DNA of 64,000 nucleotides, taken from the NCBI RefSeq assembly GCF_019800885.1, contig NZ_JAHVKE010000006.1:1-64000 (forward strand). Reading direction: 5' to 3'. Every line of letters begins with the position of its first letter. Within the stretch, counting starts at the first letter, position 1. The DNA comes from Maritalea mobilis. GTDB lineage: Bacteria > Pseudomonadota > Alphaproteobacteria > Rhodobacterales > Rhodobacteraceae. Below the pieces are notes generated by a model, which searched no databases, was not told the origin of the DNA, and saw only the letters and a program-made list of their open reading frames with translations. Positions 8,030 through 16,497 of the stretch are shown here, piece after piece. The translations under genes were made by a program, and so were the position numbers.

Positions 8030-9334
8030 TCATTCCTGGTTCAACCGATCGAGCCGTGCGCGCACCGATAGGCCATGTGCCTCCAGGCTTTCGGAGATTG
8101 CCAGTGTTTCGGCGGCAGGTCCAATCGCGCGCAAGCCCGCTGGCGTCATCCTGGCCAAGGTCGATCGCTTCATGAAATCCAGCACCGACAGCCCGGACGA
8201 GAACCGGGCCGAGCGTGCGGTGGGCAGAACGTGGTTGGGGCCGCCGATGTAGTCGCCGATGGCCTCCGGCGTCCATTGCCCAAGGAAGATCGCGCCGGCA
8301 TGGGTGATCTTGTCGAGCAAACCCTCGGTATCGGCGACGCACAGTTCCAGGTGCTCGGGAGCGACGCGGTTCGACAGTTCCGCCGCTTCGGTCAGATCAC
8401 GCGTGGTGATGACCGCGCCGTAATCCCGCCAGCTGGGCCCGGCGATGTGGCGGCGTTCCAAGGTCTCAAGCCGCTTTTCGACAGCTTCGGCAACCGCCTG
8501 CCCGAAGGCCGCGTCGTCCGTCACCAGGATGGATTGCGCGACCTCGTCATGTTCGGCCTGGCTGAGCAGGTCCAAGGCAACCCAATCCGGATCATTGTCC
8601 CGATCCGCGATCACGAGGATCTCGGACGGCCCGGCGATCATGTCGATCCCGACCTTGCCGAAAACGCGCCGCTTGGCCGCCGCGACGAAGGCGTTGCCGG
8701 GGCCGGTGATCTTGTCCACCGGAGTGATTGTTTCGGTCCCGTAAGCCATGGCGGCCACGGCCTGCGCCCCCCCGATCCGATAGATCGTATCGACGCCCGA
8801 GAGTTTCGCGGCCAGCAGAACCAGCGGGTTGGCCTTTCCGTCCGGCGTCGGTGCGCAGATCACCAGTCTTTTCACGCCTGCCACCTGCGCCGGGATCGCG
8901 TTCATCAGGACCGAGGACGGGTAACTCGCCAGCCCGCCGGGCACGTAAAGTCCCGCTGCCTCGACCGCCGACCAGCGCCAGCCAAGCTCGGCGCCATCGG
9001 GATCTGTCCAGCGCGCATCATCTGGCCGTTGGCGGGCATGGTAGGCGCGGATGCGCTCGGCGGCGAGTTCAAGCGCCTTGCGCTCTTCTTCGGGAACGAC
9101 GGCAATCGCGGCCTCGATCTCCTCGGCCGAAAACGCGAGGGTGGAGGGCGTCAGCTGCAAACGGTCGAATTTCTCGGTCAACTCGATCACAGCCTTATCG
9201 CCGCGCGTGCGGACGTCGGCAATGATACCCGCCACGATATCATCCACCTCGGGGGCATCTTCGCGCTTCATGTTCAAGAGCGCCGAGAATCGCGCCTCGA
9301 AATCGGCGTCGCTGGTGTCGAGGAACTGGGGCAT
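8030..9334 (-). CDS. hisD: Histidinol dehydrogenase
   Basis: A 434-residue zinc enzyme catalysing the last two oxidations of histidine biosynthesis, L-histidinol to L-histidine with 2 NAD+. Family landmarks are YVPGGLASYPSS, ITGPGNAFV, DMIAGPSEILVIAD with the following DLLSQAEHDE zinc and substrate region, the catalytic NRVAPEHLE (Glu-His) and YIGGPNHVLPT. Length is standard. The ATG follows AAGGAG. It heads the minus-strand run leading to infA and is divergent from the cytochrome c gene. Confidence 0.97.
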   Translation of the reverse strand: MPQFLDTSDADFEARFSALLNMKREDAPEVDDIVAGIIADVRTRGDKAVIELTEKFDRLQLTPSTLAFSAEEIEAAIAVVPEEERKALELAAERIRAYHARQRPDDARWTDPDGAELGWRWSAVEAAGLYVPGGLASYPSSVLMNAIPAQVAGVKRLVICAPTPDGKANPLVLLAAKLSGVDTIYRIGGAQAVAAMAYGTETITPVDKITGPGNAFVAAAKRRVFGKVGIDMIAGPSEILVIADRDNDPDWVALDLLSQAEHDEVAQSILVTDDAAFGQAVAEAVEKRLETLERRHIAGPSWRDYGAVITTRDLTEAAELSNRVAPEHLELCVADTEGLLDKITHAGAIFLGQWTPEAIGDYIGGPNHVLPTARSARFSSGLSVLDFMKRSTLARMTPAGLRAIGPAAETLAISESLEAHGLSVRARLDRLNQE

Positions 9335-9530
9335 CGCAAACTCCTTCGTGACCGCGCCTTCGTCTATCGGTTTCGCACGCCGGGGTGAAGCGCAGATCGC
9401 GCCGCCATCCAGCCGCGTTGACTCATGTCAAATGCAACGGCTTCAAATCGAAGTAAAATTACGTCGGGTCAGCAAAGAGGGCTGATCCTTGAGAATGGCC
9501 GCAAGGCGCTCATTGGAATAGGAGGAAACA

Positions 9531-9938
9531 ATGAGAAACGCACTGATCAGCGGTATGCTGGCAACGGGTTTGGCCCTCATCGGGGGGGCCGTTATGGCAC
9601 AATCTGAAGCGGGGATGTTGGAATACCAGCGCGCCTGTGCAAGTTGCCACGGCATCGCGGCGCAAGGGAACGGGCCTTTGGCCGAGTTCATGACCGTGCC
9701 CGTGCCGGACCTGACGCAGATTTCGCTGAATAACGACGGCGAGTTCCCGATGCTGCAGGTGATCCAGATCATCGACGGGCGCACGGGTGTCCGTGGGCAT
9801 GGCTACCCGATGCCGGTTTGGGGGGATCGTTTCTCGACGGAACTCGCGCCGGAGATCGGCGAGTACGGGGCCGAGTTGATCGTTCGCGGTCGCATCCTCG
9901 CCCTCGCAACGCATCTGGAGTCCATCCAGGAAGAATGA
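9531..9938 (+). CDS. Periplasmic monohaem cytochrome c
   Basis: A 135-residue class I cytochrome c. A cleavable signal peptide is evident (MRNALISGMLATGLALIGG then AVMAQ, cleavage near residue 23). The single haem-binding CASCH motif follows at ~36-40, and the likely distal Met ligand is in YPMPVWG (~95). It probably carries electrons in the periplasm, but its partner is not encoded nearby. A perfect AGGAGG ribosome site precedes the ATG and a GC-rich hairpin follows the stop. It is the only plus-strand gene between hisD and murA. Confidence 0.9.
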   Translation: MRNALISGMLATGLALIGGAVMAQSEAGMLEYQRACASCHGIAAQGNGPLAEFMTVPVPDLTQISLNNDGEFPMLQVIQIIDGRTGVRGHGYPMPVWGDRFSTELAPEIGEYGAELIVRGRILALATHLESIQEE

Positions 9939-9944
9939 CCAGGC

Positions 9945-9969
9945 GGGCGGCCCTGAAAGGGGCCGTCCC
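9945..9969 (+). terminator. Hairpin after cytochrome c gene
   Basis: Stem GGGCGGCCC (9945-9953) pairs with GGGCCGTCCC (9960-9969) with one bulged T, giving nine base pairs, 6 bp after the cytochrome stop. There is no clear U tract, so it may be a Rho-assisted or bidirectional terminator between two converging transcripts. Confidence 0.5.
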
Positions 9970-10011
9970 TCGTTCCGAATGCGCCAAGCCGAGTGGCGCC
10001 CCGCCTGCCCT

Positions 10012-11025
10012 TCAAGCCAGCCGTTTGATGAAGATCAGGCTGTCGGACATCTTCCCGTCATGGTTCATCGCATCGGGGACGCGTCCAACCTCGCTGTATC
10101 CCAAGGCGGCGTAGGCCCCCGCAGCGTCATTCCCATCGGCGACATCCAGTTCCATCTGGCGGATGCCATGCGTCCTCGCGTCTGCTTCGACCGCCGCCAT
10201 GACAGCGCGAAACATACCGGCACCGCGCGCCTCGGGCCGGGTATAGGCCGAGATGACATGCCCGCGGTGCTGCTGCACGACACCGGGTTGTGCATGCCAC
10301 GCCGCGACCGACAGACAGCGCGCACCATCCATGACCGCGAAGGCGCGCAGCTCCGTCAGCCACCGGCGGATTTGCGCTTCGGCTTTCGCCGCCCAATCCT
10401 CCAACCGTGACCCGAAAACCGTCGGGCTTTCCGCGAGCATCTCCAGCCTGATATCGCGAAACGCGGCCCAATCCCCTGGTTCAAGTTTGGGGACCGCTCC
10501 ATCCGCCTGCGGACGCGCGTTTTGCAGTTTCGGTGCGAGGTCGAGCACCATGTGCAGGTCCGTTTCCCACCCGCTTTCCCCCCGAACAGCCGCCGGAATC
10601 CGCCCCACGGTGCGGAACCCGTGGGAGCGGTAGAACTGTACGGCGCGCGCGTTGTCTTCCCAGACGTTCAACTCCAACAGCGAGGTCCCTTGACCACGCG
10701 CCGTTTCAACCACCGACCGCATCAAGAGCCCCGCTGCGCCCGTGCCATGATGGTCCGGTGCGACATAGAACGGACCGATTTCGGCACGATGGCGGATGCG
10801 ATCGAGCGTGGGGCTGTTCAGGCCCGCCATGCCGATCAGGGATTCGCCGTCGAAAAGGCCGATCAAGCTGCCCGTCGCAGCCTGACGGCGCAACTGATCC
10901 ACCCCGGCGTGCCGGGCTTCGTCCATGGTCAGCAGAAAGGCGAAGGGGAATTCTGAAATGCCCTTCAATCGCAGGGCATGGGCGGCCTCAACCTCGGTGG
11001 TCCTGAGCGGCCGGGCGACGATCAT
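10012..11025 (-). CDS. Tandem GNAT N-acetyltransferase
   Basis: A 337-residue protein with two GNAT domains in one chain. The first domain (~1-160) has a complete acetyl-CoA site, VAPDHHGTGAAGLLM, and the NxxA/FYxxxGF signature in DNARAVQFYRSHGF. The second (~180-337) has the weaker TRPEARGAGMFRAVM and ENDxA-like GNDAAGAYAALGY. Both retain the Q/RxxGxG/A core, so both could bind acetyl-CoA. The acceptor is unknown. Its start overlaps the DUF2948 stop by 4 bp, so it belongs to the murA transcription unit. Confidence 0.85.
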   Translation of the reverse strand: MIVARPLRTTEVEAAHALRLKGISEFPFAFLLTMDEARHAGVDQLRRQAATGSLIGLFDGESLIGMAGLNSPTLDRIRHRAEIGPFYVAPDHHGTGAAGLLMRSVVETARGQGTSLLELNVWEDNARAVQFYRSHGFRTVGRIPAAVRGESGWETDLHMVLDLAPKLQNARPQADGAVPKLEPGDWAAFRDIRLEMLAESPTVFGSRLEDWAAKAEAQIRRWLTELRAFAVMDGARCLSVAAWHAQPGVVQQHRGHVISAYTRPEARGAGMFRAVMAAVEADARTHGIRQMELDVADGNDAAGAYAALGYSEVGRVPDAMNHDGKMSDSLIFIKRLA

Positions 11026-11489
11026 TCCGGGTGCGCCGGCGCTTTTCGCGATGGTGCAACGTAAGGCTTGGTGACGTCCTTGAGGGTCACTTCCAGCGCC
11101 TCGACATCGAGGGCAATCGCCCCGTCCCCGGCCAGCACCAGCGTCAGACGCCCGGTGCCGTCCTCACCCGGCTCCCATTCGATTGTCAGAAGCGACAGGA
11201 CAAGATCGGGGTCAGCGCGGTCCACGCCTTGCGTGGCCACGCGCAGCACATCTTCCACGGCCAACACCGATTGCACGCGTTCGGGCGGTGTACGGCGACC
11301 GGCGACTTCCCAGCGGAACCGGTTGAGCAGAATGGCAAACCTGCGCCGGCGGCTGTCGTAACCCATCTCGGTGGTGGGAAAGACGGCATCCTGCGCCAGG
11401 CTGGCGATCACCTTCAGGTCATCGGCATCAAGCGCGCGGAGCGAAACCGGGCGCTCACCTGCATCCTCGAACCGTGCGTCTTCAGTCAT
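11022..11489 (-). CDS. DUF2948 family protein
   Basis: A 155-residue conserved alphaproteobacterial protein of unknown function. The start MTEDARFED at 11489 gives the family length and overlaps the murA stop by 8 bp; the longer ORF upstream lies inside murA. Recognisable blocks are [19 protein letters not shown] near the N terminus and [12 protein letters not shown]. There is no signal peptide. It almost always follows murA in Rhodobacterales, which suggests a link to the cell envelope or cell cycle, but this is context only. Confidence 0.85.
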   Translation of the reverse strand: MTEDARFEDAGERPVSLRALDADDLKVIASLAQDAVFPTTEMGYDSRRRRFAILLNRFRWEVAGRRTPPERVQSVLAVEDVLRVATQGVDRADPDLVLSLLTIEWEPGEDGTGRLTLVLAGDGAIALDVEALEVTLKDVTKPYVAPSRKAPAHPE

Positions 11490-12753
11490 CGCCTTGAACC
11501 CGCCTGATTTTCGCGCCCACGCCCGAGAGCTTTTCCTCGACCCGCTCATAGCCACGATCGAGGTGATAGACGCGGCTCACCACCGTTTCACCTTCGGCCG
11601 CAAGGCCCGCAAGAATCAAGCTGACCGAGGCGCGCAGGTCCGTCGCCATGACCGGGGCCCCCTTCAGCTTGTCGACACCGGTGACGGTCGCAGTGCCGCC
11701 CTGCACATCGATCCTGGCGCCCATTCGGATCAATTCGGGCGCATGCATGAAGCGGTTTTCGAAGATCGTCTCCTCCAGAACGGACGTGCCGTCGGCAAGG
11801 CAGAGCAGCGCCATCATCTGGGCCTGAAGGTCGGTGGGGAAGCCCGGGAACGGCTCCGTCACAACATCGACGGCCCGGATACGATCGGCCTTGCGCGACA
11901 CCTTGAGCCCGGTTGCAGTTTCCTCCACCTCGACCCCTGCCTCGCGCAGCTTTGCGACGAACGCCTCGACCAACGAAATCCGCCCCCCGAGGATCTCGAC
12001 CTCTCCCCCGGCAATGGCCGGCACCAGCATGTAGGTGCCAAGCTCGATCCGGTCGGTGACAACAGGATGCGTCGCGCCATGAAGCCGGTCGACGCCCTCG
12101 ATCGTGATCTCCGAGGTGCCTTCCCCCTCGATCCGCGCGCCCATCTTGCGCAGGCATTGCGCGAGATCGACGATCTCCGGCTCGCGCGCGGCGTTCTTCA
12201 GGACCGTCGTGCCTTTCGCCAATGTCGCGGCCATCAAGGCGTTCTCGGTCGCCCCGACCGAGACCAGCGGGAATTCGAACGTCGCCCCCTTGAGCCCCCC
12301 CTTTGCCTCGGCATGGACATACCCGTCGCGCAGGTCCAGATCCGCGCCCATCGCCTCCAGCGCCTTGAGATGCAGGTCCACCGGCCGCGCGCCGATGGCG
12401 CAGCCCCCCGGCAAGCTGACCACGGCCCGTCCGTCGCGCGCCAGCATTGGGCCGAGCACAAGGATCGAGGCCCGCATCTTGCGCACGATGTCATAATCGG
12501 CGGTATGGTTGTTCAGCCCATGCGACGACAGCGCAAGAACCTGCCCGCCATTCAGCGCCTGAACCTCGGCCCCCAACGATTGCAGAAGCGTCGACATGGT
12601 GCGGATATCCGACAGGCGCGGCGCATTGGTCAGCGTCAGGGGCTCGTCGCTCAACAGCGTCGCCGGCATGAGGGTCAAGCAGGCATTCTTGGCGCCCGCG
12701 ATCGGGATTTGCCCATGCAGAGGGCCCGCCCCTTCGACGATGATTCTGTCCAC
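11482..12753 (-). CDS. murA: UDP-N-acetylglucosamine 1-carboxyvinyltransferase
   Basis: A 423-residue enzyme of the first committed step of peptidoglycan synthesis, transferring enolpyruvate from PEP to UDP-GlcNAc. The catalytic loop [13 protein letters not shown] contains the cysteine (~117) that fosfomycin alkylates, so the native target is fosfomycin-sensitive in type. The [12 protein letters not shown]-terminal lysine motif and the inside-out barrel repeats are present. The start codon is GTG, preceded by GAGGAAAGG, 15 bp after a small basic ORF. It leads the murA-DUF2948-GNAT unit. Confidence 0.97.
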   Translation of the reverse strand: MDRIIVEGAGPLHGQIPIAGAKNACLTLMPATLLSDEPLTLTNAPRLSDIRTMSTLLQSLGAEVQALNGGQVLALSSHGLNNHTADYDIVRKMRASILVLGPMLARDGRAVVSLPGGCAIGARPVDLHLKALEAMGADLDLRDGYVHAEAKGGLKGATFEFPLVSVGATENALMAATLAKGTTVLKNAAREPEIVDLAQCLRKMGARIEGEGTSEITIEGVDRLHGATHPVVTDRIELGTYMLVPAIAGGEVEILGGRISLVEAFVAKLREAGVEVEETATGLKVSRKADRIRAVDVVTEPFPGFPTDLQAQMMALLCLADGTSVLEETIFENRFMHAPELIRMGARIDVQGGTATVTGVDKLKGAPVMATDLRASVSLILAGLAAEGETVVSRVYHLDRGYERVEEKLSGVGAKIRRVQGDD

Positions 12754-12768
12754 GCTGCGTCCCTTTCC

Positions 12769-12948
12769 TCAATCCTTTTGCGGATCGGGGGTGTCTTGCC
12801 CCGTTGACCCGTCGGCGCGTTTGCGCGCCTGTGCCTTGCGCCGTGCCAAATTCGCCTTCAGCGCCGCCTTTAGCCGCGCCTCGCGCGGGTTCGTGGCGTC
12901 GCCCGCGTCCGGTTTGCCGGGTTTTCCTGTCGACGATCTTGCTGTCAT
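12769..12948 (-). CDS. Small highly basic hypothetical protein upstream of murA
   Basis: A 59-codon frame translated directly from the minus strand. It begins MTARSSTGKPGKPDAG, contains a Lys/Arg/Ala-rich helix (LKAALKANLARRKAQARKR) and ends DTPDPQKD. It ends 15 bp before the murA start and shares its direction, so co-transcription is likely. The basic helix with disordered ends resembles small nucleic-acid-binding or ribosome-associated proteins, but I recognise no family. A similar short ORF before murA is common in related genomes as far as I recall, which supports its reality. Confidence 0.6.
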   Translation of the reverse strand: MTARSSTGKPGKPDAGDATNPREARLKAALKANLARRKAQARKRADGSTGQDTPDPQKD

Positions 12949-13039
12949 GGGCAGGGGTTTACAGCGCGGGACAAGGGGCGTCCAGTTTGCGCTTGCAAGG
13001 CCTGCGCGAAGCGTCTAATTGACCGCCCACGTGAACGGC

Positions 13040-13114
13040 GCCGCAGTAGCTCAGTGGTAGAGCGCACCCTTGGTAAGGGTGAGGTCGGGAGTTCAATCCT
13101 CCCCTGCGGCACCA
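13040..13114 (+). tRNA. tRNA-Thr (GGT)
   Basis: Plus-strand cloverleaf. The acceptor GCCGCAG pairs with CTGCGGC. The D arm contains GCTCAGTGGTAGAGC, the anticodon stem-loop CCCTTGGTAAGGG has anticodon GGT (threonine, codons ACC/ACT), and the T arm reads GGGAGTTCAATCCTCCC. Discriminator A and encoded CCA end it at 13114. Confidence 0.96.
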
Positions 13115-13284
13115 TTTCACGCACCTCTCCAAAAGATCGCGCGCTGACGACGTGCCTACTGGTCGCTGTTCGCGGGGCGAGGGTCCCTCGTACAAACGAA
13201 CTGCCGCCAATGGCGAAAACACGTCCCACCTCGCGCAGCCAAACACCGCTTCTGCGCGACAACTCTGGCTGCTAGCCTGCGCGC

Positions 13285-15060
13285 ATGCTGGACGATCGCA
13301 CCCTGATTTCCGGGCTTTTTGTCGGGTTCTTCCTCCTCCTGATCTGGGGACGGATCCGCTATGATCTCGTGGCCTTTGCCACGTTGGTCCTTGCTGCAGT
13401 TCTGGGGCTTGTGCCCTATGATGGCCTGTTTGCAGGGTTCGGGCATCCGGCGGTCGCAATCATAGCGCTGGTCCTCATCATCAGCCGCGGGCTGTCCTCG
13501 TCTGGGGCTGTGGACCTGGTTGCGAGGCACCTGATCGACCCGACGCGGCCCGTGCCGCTGCATATTTCGGTCATTTCCGGCATCGGAGCGATCCTGTCGG
13601 CTGTCATCAACAACGTCGCGGCCCTCGCCGTGTTGATGCCGCTGGATATGGACGCGGCCAGAACAGCCAAGCGCGCGGCCGGCAAAACGCTGATGCCGCT
13701 GTCTTTCGCCACGATCCTCGGGGGCATGATCACGCTGATCGGAACGCCGCCCAACATCGTGATCTCGGAATATCGAACAGACGCTTTGGGCGAACCTTTC
13801 TCGATGTTCGACTTCACGCCCGTGGGCCTGACGGTGGCTTGTGTCGGGATTGCGTTTCTGTCCGTGGTGGGCTGGCGCCTGCTGCCGACCCGACTGCAGG
13901 ATCAGGAGACCGAAGAGGACGTGTCGCGCGGACGCTACATCGCCGAATTGCGCGTCGGCGATCAGGACCCCGATCAACCCATCCTTGTACGCGATCTCGA
14001 CCAACAGGCGAACGCCGCCGACGTCCACATCATCGGCCTGATCCGCAACGGGGCGCGGCGGCCCGGCCTTGCGCGGCGCGAAGCAATCCAGGGCGGCGAT
14101 TTCCTGGTGGTCGAGGGCGACCCCAAAGCCATCGAAACCTTCATGGGAAAGGCAGCATTGGAATTTGCTGGCGCCGAAAAGCACGAGGGTGGGCTGACCA
14201 GCAAGGGTCTTATGCTGAGCGAAGCCATCGTGCCGGACGGTGCGCGCATTCAGGGCCGGACGGCCCGCCAACTTCACCTGCTGAATCGCCACTCGGTCAC
14301 GTTGCTGGGCGTCGCGCGAGAAGGTCGCAGGTTTCGTGATCGGGTCCGCCTGCTCAACATACGGGCGGGCGACGTGCTGCTGTTGCTGGGCACACCGGAA
14401 CGGGTCGATGAAGCCATCGAATGGATGGGTGTCCTGCCCATCGAGGGCCGACGAACGGATGTTGTCCAACGCCACAAGGCCGCAGCCACCATTGCGATCT
14501 TCATCGGCGCGGTACTGATGGCCGTGCTTGGCGTGCTGCCGTTGCTTGTATCTCTGGCGCTTGCGGTCATCTGTTTCATCAGCCTCGGCCTTGTCAGCGG
14601 GCGCGAGGTCTATGCCTCGGTCGAATGGAAGGTCATTGTCCTGCTTGCCAGCCTGATCCCGTTGACCGCAGCCTTTGAACGAACCGGAGGAGCCGAGTTT
14701 CTTGCCAGTCAAATCATCGCCGCGATGCAGGGCTACCCTGAATGGGCTATGCTGACGGTCTTGATGATCGTCACCATGACCATGTCCGATTTCCTCAACA
14801 ATGTCGCGACCACCCTGATTGCGGCTCCGGTTGGTCTGTCCATCGCGACCGAAACGGGCACAAACCCCGACACCTATCTAATGGCCGTGGCGGTGGCCGC
14901 CTCTTGCGCCTTCCTCACCCCGATCGGGCATCAGAACAACACGATCATCCTTGGGCCGGGCGGATACCGGTTTTCCGATTACTGGCGCATTGGCCTTCCG
15001 CTCGAGATCATCGTGGTTGCGGTCTCCATCCCGATGCTGCTGATGGTTTGGCCCCTGTAG
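13285..15060 (+). CDS. SLC13-family permease with two RCK_C (TrkA-C) domains
   Basis: A 591-residue inner-membrane transporter of the divalent anion:Na+ symporter type. Hydrophobic segments occupy ~1-190 and ~395-590, with the family hairpin motifs SAVINNVAALAVLMP and SDFLNNVATTLIAAP in the two halves (the SNT-like substrate and Na+ sites). Between them residues ~205-380 form two cytoplasmic RCK_C domains (for example GDFLVVEGDP and GDVLLLLGTPE), as in sulfate-type SLC13 permeases of bacteria. Likely substrates are sulfate, another inorganic anion or a dicarboxylate; the sequence does not decide. Confidence 0.88.
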   Translation: MLDDRTLISGLFVGFFLLLIWGRIRYDLVAFATLVLAAVLGLVPYDGLFAGFGHPAVAIIALVLIISRGLSSSGAVDLVARHLIDPTRPVPLHISVISGIGAILSAVINNVAALAVLMPLDMDAARTAKRAAGKTLMPLSFATILGGMITLIGTPPNIVISEYRTDALGEPFSMFDFTPVGLTVACVGIAFLSVVGWRLLPTRLQDQETEEDVSRGRYIAELRVGDQDPDQPILVRDLDQQANAADVHIIGLIRNGARRPGLARREAIQGGDFLVVEGDPKAIETFMGKAALEFAGAEKHEGGLTSKGLMLSEAIVPDGARIQGRTARQLHLLNRHSVTLLGVAREGRRFRDRVRLLNIRAGDVLLLLGTPERVDEAIEWMGVLPIEGRRTDVVQRHKAAATIAIFIGAVLMAVLGVLPLLVSLALAVICFISLGLVSGREVYASVEWKVIVLLASLIPLTAAFERTGGAEFLASQIIAAMQGYPEWAMLTVLMIVTMTMSDFLNNVATTLIAAPVGLSIATETGTNPDTYLMAVAVAASCAFLTPIGHQNNTIILGPGGYRFSDYWRIGLPLEIIVVAVSIPMLLMVWPL

Positions 15061-15072
15061 CAGCGGCCAGAT

Positions 15073-15088
15073 GGCCCGAAGGCGGGCC
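15073..15088. terminator. Convergent-gene hairpin
   Basis: GGCCCG (15073-15078), loop AAGG and CGGGCC (15083-15088) form a short perfect stem in the 42-bp gap between the permease stop and the sugE stop. It could end transcripts from either side. Confidence 0.45.
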
Positions 15089-15102
15089 GCACCATCTTGC
15101 GA

Positions 15103-15432
15103 TCAAGCGACAGGCCCCTGGGTGGACAATTTCATCAGGGCCATGCCCAACACGATCAGGACGGCGGCCGCAACGCGCATCGGGTTCAGCGCCTCGCCAT
15201 AGAGGATGATGCCCGCGATGAACGCCCCCACCGCCCCGATCCCGACCCACACCATATAGGCGGTCCCCAGCGGCAGGCTGCGCATCGCAATCGACAACAG
15301 CCCAAAGGACCCCAGCATGGTCACGATGGTGATCACGCTGGGCCAAAGGCGGGTGAAGCCGTCGGATTGTTTCATCGATGTGGCCCAGACAATTTCCAGC
15401 AGGCCCGCGACCGTTACCAAGATCCACGCCAT
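15103..15432 (-). CDS. sugE: SMR-family efflux protein, SugE/Gdx type
   Basis: A 109-residue four-helix membrane protein of the small multidrug resistance family, which works as an antiparallel dimer. The essential membrane Glu is in GLLEIVWATSMK (~residue 13), and GTAYMVWVGIG is the helix-3 signature of the SugE/Gdx subgroup, which exports guanidinium and small quaternary or substituted amines in exchange for protons. The start MAWILVTV at 15432 is chosen for family length. It begins 7 bp after the dmmA stop, so it is the last gene of the dmmDCBA unit. This raises the possibility that it exports a methylated amine or a related toxic cation. Confidence 0.9.
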   Translation of the reverse strand: MAWILVTVAGLLEIVWATSMKQSDGFTRLWPSVITIVTMLGSFGLLSIAMRSLPLGTAYMVWVGIGAVGAFIAGIILYGEALNPMRVAAAVLIVLGMALMKLSTQGPVA

Positions 15433-15439
15433 GATACGC

Positions 15440-16483
15440 TCAATCCTCGGGAAAGATGCCGGGCGACGTGGGTTCACCATCATCATATTGCGACAGGTAG
15501 TTCACGATCACCTCGCGGTTGACGGCGAAGCCCTTGTAATCGGCCAGGTCGGGGTCGATGTCGCGCAGCACGCGGTGCAGGCGACGGCCCCATTTCGGCT
15601 GCGTCACCAGATCATCGAGACTGGCAAGGTAGCAGCGGATCGGAAAGGCCAGCGCGTTGGAGCGCGGCAGGCGGAAGAAGGTCTGCAACTCGACCCGCAG
15701 GAATTGCTTGTGACCCACGTTCTCGGGCGTGATCGTGCGCTTTTCCGGGCCCCACTTGTGGTAGTTTTCGGGCGAGGTATCGAGGCGCGGATTGACCGTC
15801 ATGGTCCAGTTCAGGCGGCGGTAATGCTGCCCCTGCCCGACGGCCAACAGGAATTTCAAGGCCTTGTCGAACACGCCCATCTGACGCGCCTTGGGCACCG
15901 GGGCGTGCCACTCGAAAAAGTTCATCCCGACATCGAAATCCAGCGACCAATCGGCCTGCGAGGTGACCATGCCCGCATCCATCCAGAGGTTGCCGTCACG
16001 TTCATGCAGCAGCGCGAAATCGCCCTGTGTCTGGCGAGTGATGTATTCCATTGGCCCATAAGGCAGCGTCGCGGCATCGAGAAAGGTAAAGCGCTTGTCG
16101 ATGCCCATAGGCTTGTTGACCCAATGCCAGTCATTGCCATCACGGGTCAGCGAGAACAGATCGGGATAATCCCGCGCCTTGCTGACCATGATCAGTTCCA
16201 GCAGATCCCAGCCCGCCAGTTCCATATGCGGCAGCGACTGGCAGCGCAGCGGGTCTTCGGCCAGCGTGATCTCGCGGTCGCGCATCTCGGCGACGTAATG
16301 CTCGTCCACGTCGAACATATGTTCGAACGGGCTGCCCTGCGGCCCGCCGGGGTGCTGCTCGATATTGACCGAGTACATGTAACTGTCTTGGTCGAAGGGA
16401 AAGGGAAAGCGCCGGATTGCCTCGGGCGAATTGCGATAGGTGTAATCGCCGCGAAAGGTCTCGTCGTTGAATTGCATCGTCAT
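15440..16483 (-). CDS. dmmA: Dimethylamine monooxygenase subunit DmmA (DUF3445, haem-dependent oxidative N-demethylase)
   Basis: A 347-residue cytoplasmic enzyme of the DUF3445 family. This family includes the catalytic, PAS-fold haem subunit that oxidatively removes a methyl group from dimethylamine, giving methylamine and formaldehyde. Family hallmarks include the C-terminal half with RLNWTMTVNPRLDTSPEN and FLRVELQTFFRLPRSNA. Most conserved residues cluster around this His/Arg-rich part. It lies immediately downstream of the dmmB reductase and dmmC and upstream of sugE. The order dmmD-C-B-A differs from the D-A-B-C implied by the common name but the set is complete. Confidence 0.9.
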   Translation of the reverse strand: MTMQFNDETFRGDYTYRNSPEAIRRFPFPFDQDSYMYSVNIEQHPGGPQGSPFEHMFDVDEHYVAEMRDREITLAEDPLRCQSLPHMELAGWDLLELIMVSKARDYPDLFSLTRDGNDWHWVNKPMGIDKRFTFLDAATLPYGPMEYITRQTQGDFALLHERDGNLWMDAGMVTSQADWSLDFDVGMNFFEWHAPVPKARQMGVFDKALKFLLAVGQGQHYRRLNWTMTVNPRLDTSPENYHKWGPEKRTITPENVGHKQFLRVELQTFFRLPRSNALAFPIRCYLASLDDLVTQPKWGRRLHRVLRDIDPDLADYKGFAVNREVIVNYLSQYDDGEPTSPGIFPED

Positions 16484-16497
16484 GGTCGGGGTCCTCT

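Noticed and set aside
13156-14712. A 518-codon minus-strand open frame across the SLC13 permease
   Set aside because: It is antisense to a clear membrane transporter gene and runs over tRNA-flanking sequence, with no recognisable domain.
15433-15439. Guanidine riboswitch controlling sugE
   Set aside because: Only 7 bp separate sugE from dmmA, so no riboswitch can be present; the gene must be controlled with the dmm operon.
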